Origin: Palleronia abyssalis
GTDB lineage: Bacteria; Pseudomonadota; Alphaproteobacteria; Rhodobacterales; Rhodobacteraceae
Length of the DNA: 64,000 nucleotides
Assembly: GCF_900302445.1 (NCBI RefSeq)
Contig: NZ_ONZF01000004.1
Coordinates: forward strand, 292,212 to 356,211
Reading direction: 5' to 3'
Below, in pieces: positions 63,294-64,000 of this stretch. The translations under genes were made by a program, and so were the position numbers. Each line of letters starts with the position of its first letter. Within the stretch, counting starts at the first letter, position 1. The notes below the pieces were generated by a model. It saw only the letters and a program-made list of their open reading frames with translations. It made no database searches and was not told the DNA's origin.

Positions 63294-64000
63294 CGTCTTC
63301 CGTTCGGTCCGTTGTTGTCTTGAATGAAGGCGCAGCCGGTCCTGCCCGGGAGCCAGGGGCTCCAGGATGGTCGGCTATCGAGTGGGGCTGTAAAAAGAGG
63401 CAGCCGGGGTGGCTGTTCTGCCAGCGGCGGTTCTGGCGCGCTCTAGAAGATGAAGTGTCTCAGGTGCGATATCTCCATGATCCCGGCCCGTCTCATTCAG
63501 AAGACGGGCATGACTTCTCCTTTCCGGACGGCGACGCCTTCCGGAGCTGATTGTGTTCCACGAATTGATCTTGGGTCGTTTGGGAAAGGGTTCCCTGAGG
63601 GCTTACCTCTGTGACGGCATCGGGGCCGATCAGTCCCTCGAAATCACCGGATATGCCGGTGGCGTGATCTTTCTCTTATTCCTCTTCACGTGTGTCCCAT
63701 CTCGTGACCGCGCAAGAGCACGAGGCCCCTCTGGCCCGAACTGCCCTTATCGGCCACCGCGAGTCAAGATACTGTTTTATTTGCGAAAAACATACATTCA
63801 TCATGTTTTTGAACAGGGGTGTCGTGTCGATCTGGCCTCCTTCTTGTGCCTCGCAGACTACATACACCCTCAACCCGCATTATTCACCGGAACGGCTCCC
63901 CGGTGGGCTTGAGGCAAGGTGAGGCCGTTCCTGCCGGCCTCTGGGCGAGCGTTTGCTGCGAGTGTCAGCCGCGCTTCGCGCATGAGTTGATAGAGCTGCT
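63294..64000. other. Upstream and probable right-end region of the Tn7-like element
   Basis: No intact gene is supported. An AT-rich stretch holds a perfect 8-bp inverted repeat AAAAACAT-N9-ATGTTTTT (63786-63810), a possible operator or transposase site. Around 63868-63914 nested arms CCTCAA/TTGAGG and CACCGG/CCGGTG form a long hairpin. The minus strand from the window edge to a stop at 63870 has about 42 open codons (QLYQLMREARLTLAANAR...) and may be the 3' end of a gene outside the window. Confidence 0.35.

Noticed and set aside
63553..63912. A 119-codon plus-strand frame near the right edge
   Set aside because: No motif, no clear ribosome site, and it covers the inverted repeats thought to be regulatory or end sequences.

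Overview
The window looks like an accessory-rich stretch of a high-GC alphaproteobacterium, most like the Rhodobacterales (roseobacter/Rhodobacter relatives). Supporting signs are a smoEFGK-mtlK-type polyol operon, several TRAP transporters, a Caulobacter-type D-xylonate catabolic pair and many IS elements. No replication or partition genes are visible, so chromosome and large plasmid cannot be told apart. This call rests on remembered family features; no search was run.

Layout. (1) 3-794: 3' part of pobA. (2) 823-7717: polyol ABC operon smoE-F-G-K plus mtlK, with its LacI-type regulator. (3) 7984-13450: TAXI-type TRAP transporter pair and a chemoreceptor. (4) 13451-17420: a pseudogene row, with dipeptide/glutathione-type ABC genes in ruins, an IS256 transposase and a deacetylase fragment, next to an intact isoaspartyl peptidase (17421-18344). 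(5) 18739-22806: D-xylonate catabolism (xylD, a beta-hydroxyacid dehydrogenase, and divergent xylX with a possible leader peptide). (6) 22936-32548: the most unusual part. A 1132-aa BTAD/cyclase-like/AAA/TPR regulator faces an operon of a Bacillus-Tgl-like transglutaminase, a pyruvoyl-type histidine decarboxylase, an unrecognised 405-aa protein and an 817-aa protein with nucleotidyltransferase-like motifs.

(7) 33528-35139: tRNA-Ser(GCU), small hypothetical genes and an IS3 remnant. (8) 35464-43272: a sugar regulon. A LacI-HTH/PfkB-kinase fusion, a second PfkB kinase, an eIF2B/MtnA-like isomerase and a SIS protein converge on a CUT2 ABC transporter. The same 14-bp palindromic operator lies in front of both arms. 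(9) 43498-50783: IS6 remnant, TRAP dctPQM, a GntR regulator, NicD-like and NicX-like enzymes and a quinone oxidoreductase, with a shared GTGTCGAC-containing operator in each promoter region. (10) 50784-53227: gene debris, including a 90-bp near-identical copy of part of the tniB gene found 7.8 kb away. (11) 53228-63293: a low-GC KAP-family P-loop NTPase, an IS1182 remnant and a Tn7-like transposition module (TnsA, TniA/TnsB, TniB/TnsC, TniQ). The window ends in the transposon's right flank.

The genes form separate catabolic regulons, each pairing a transporter, a dedicated regulator and enzymes, set among mobile-element debris. The two best candidates for undescribed biology are the transglutaminase/histidine decarboxylase cluster and the LacI-PfkB 'kinase-repressor' regulon.
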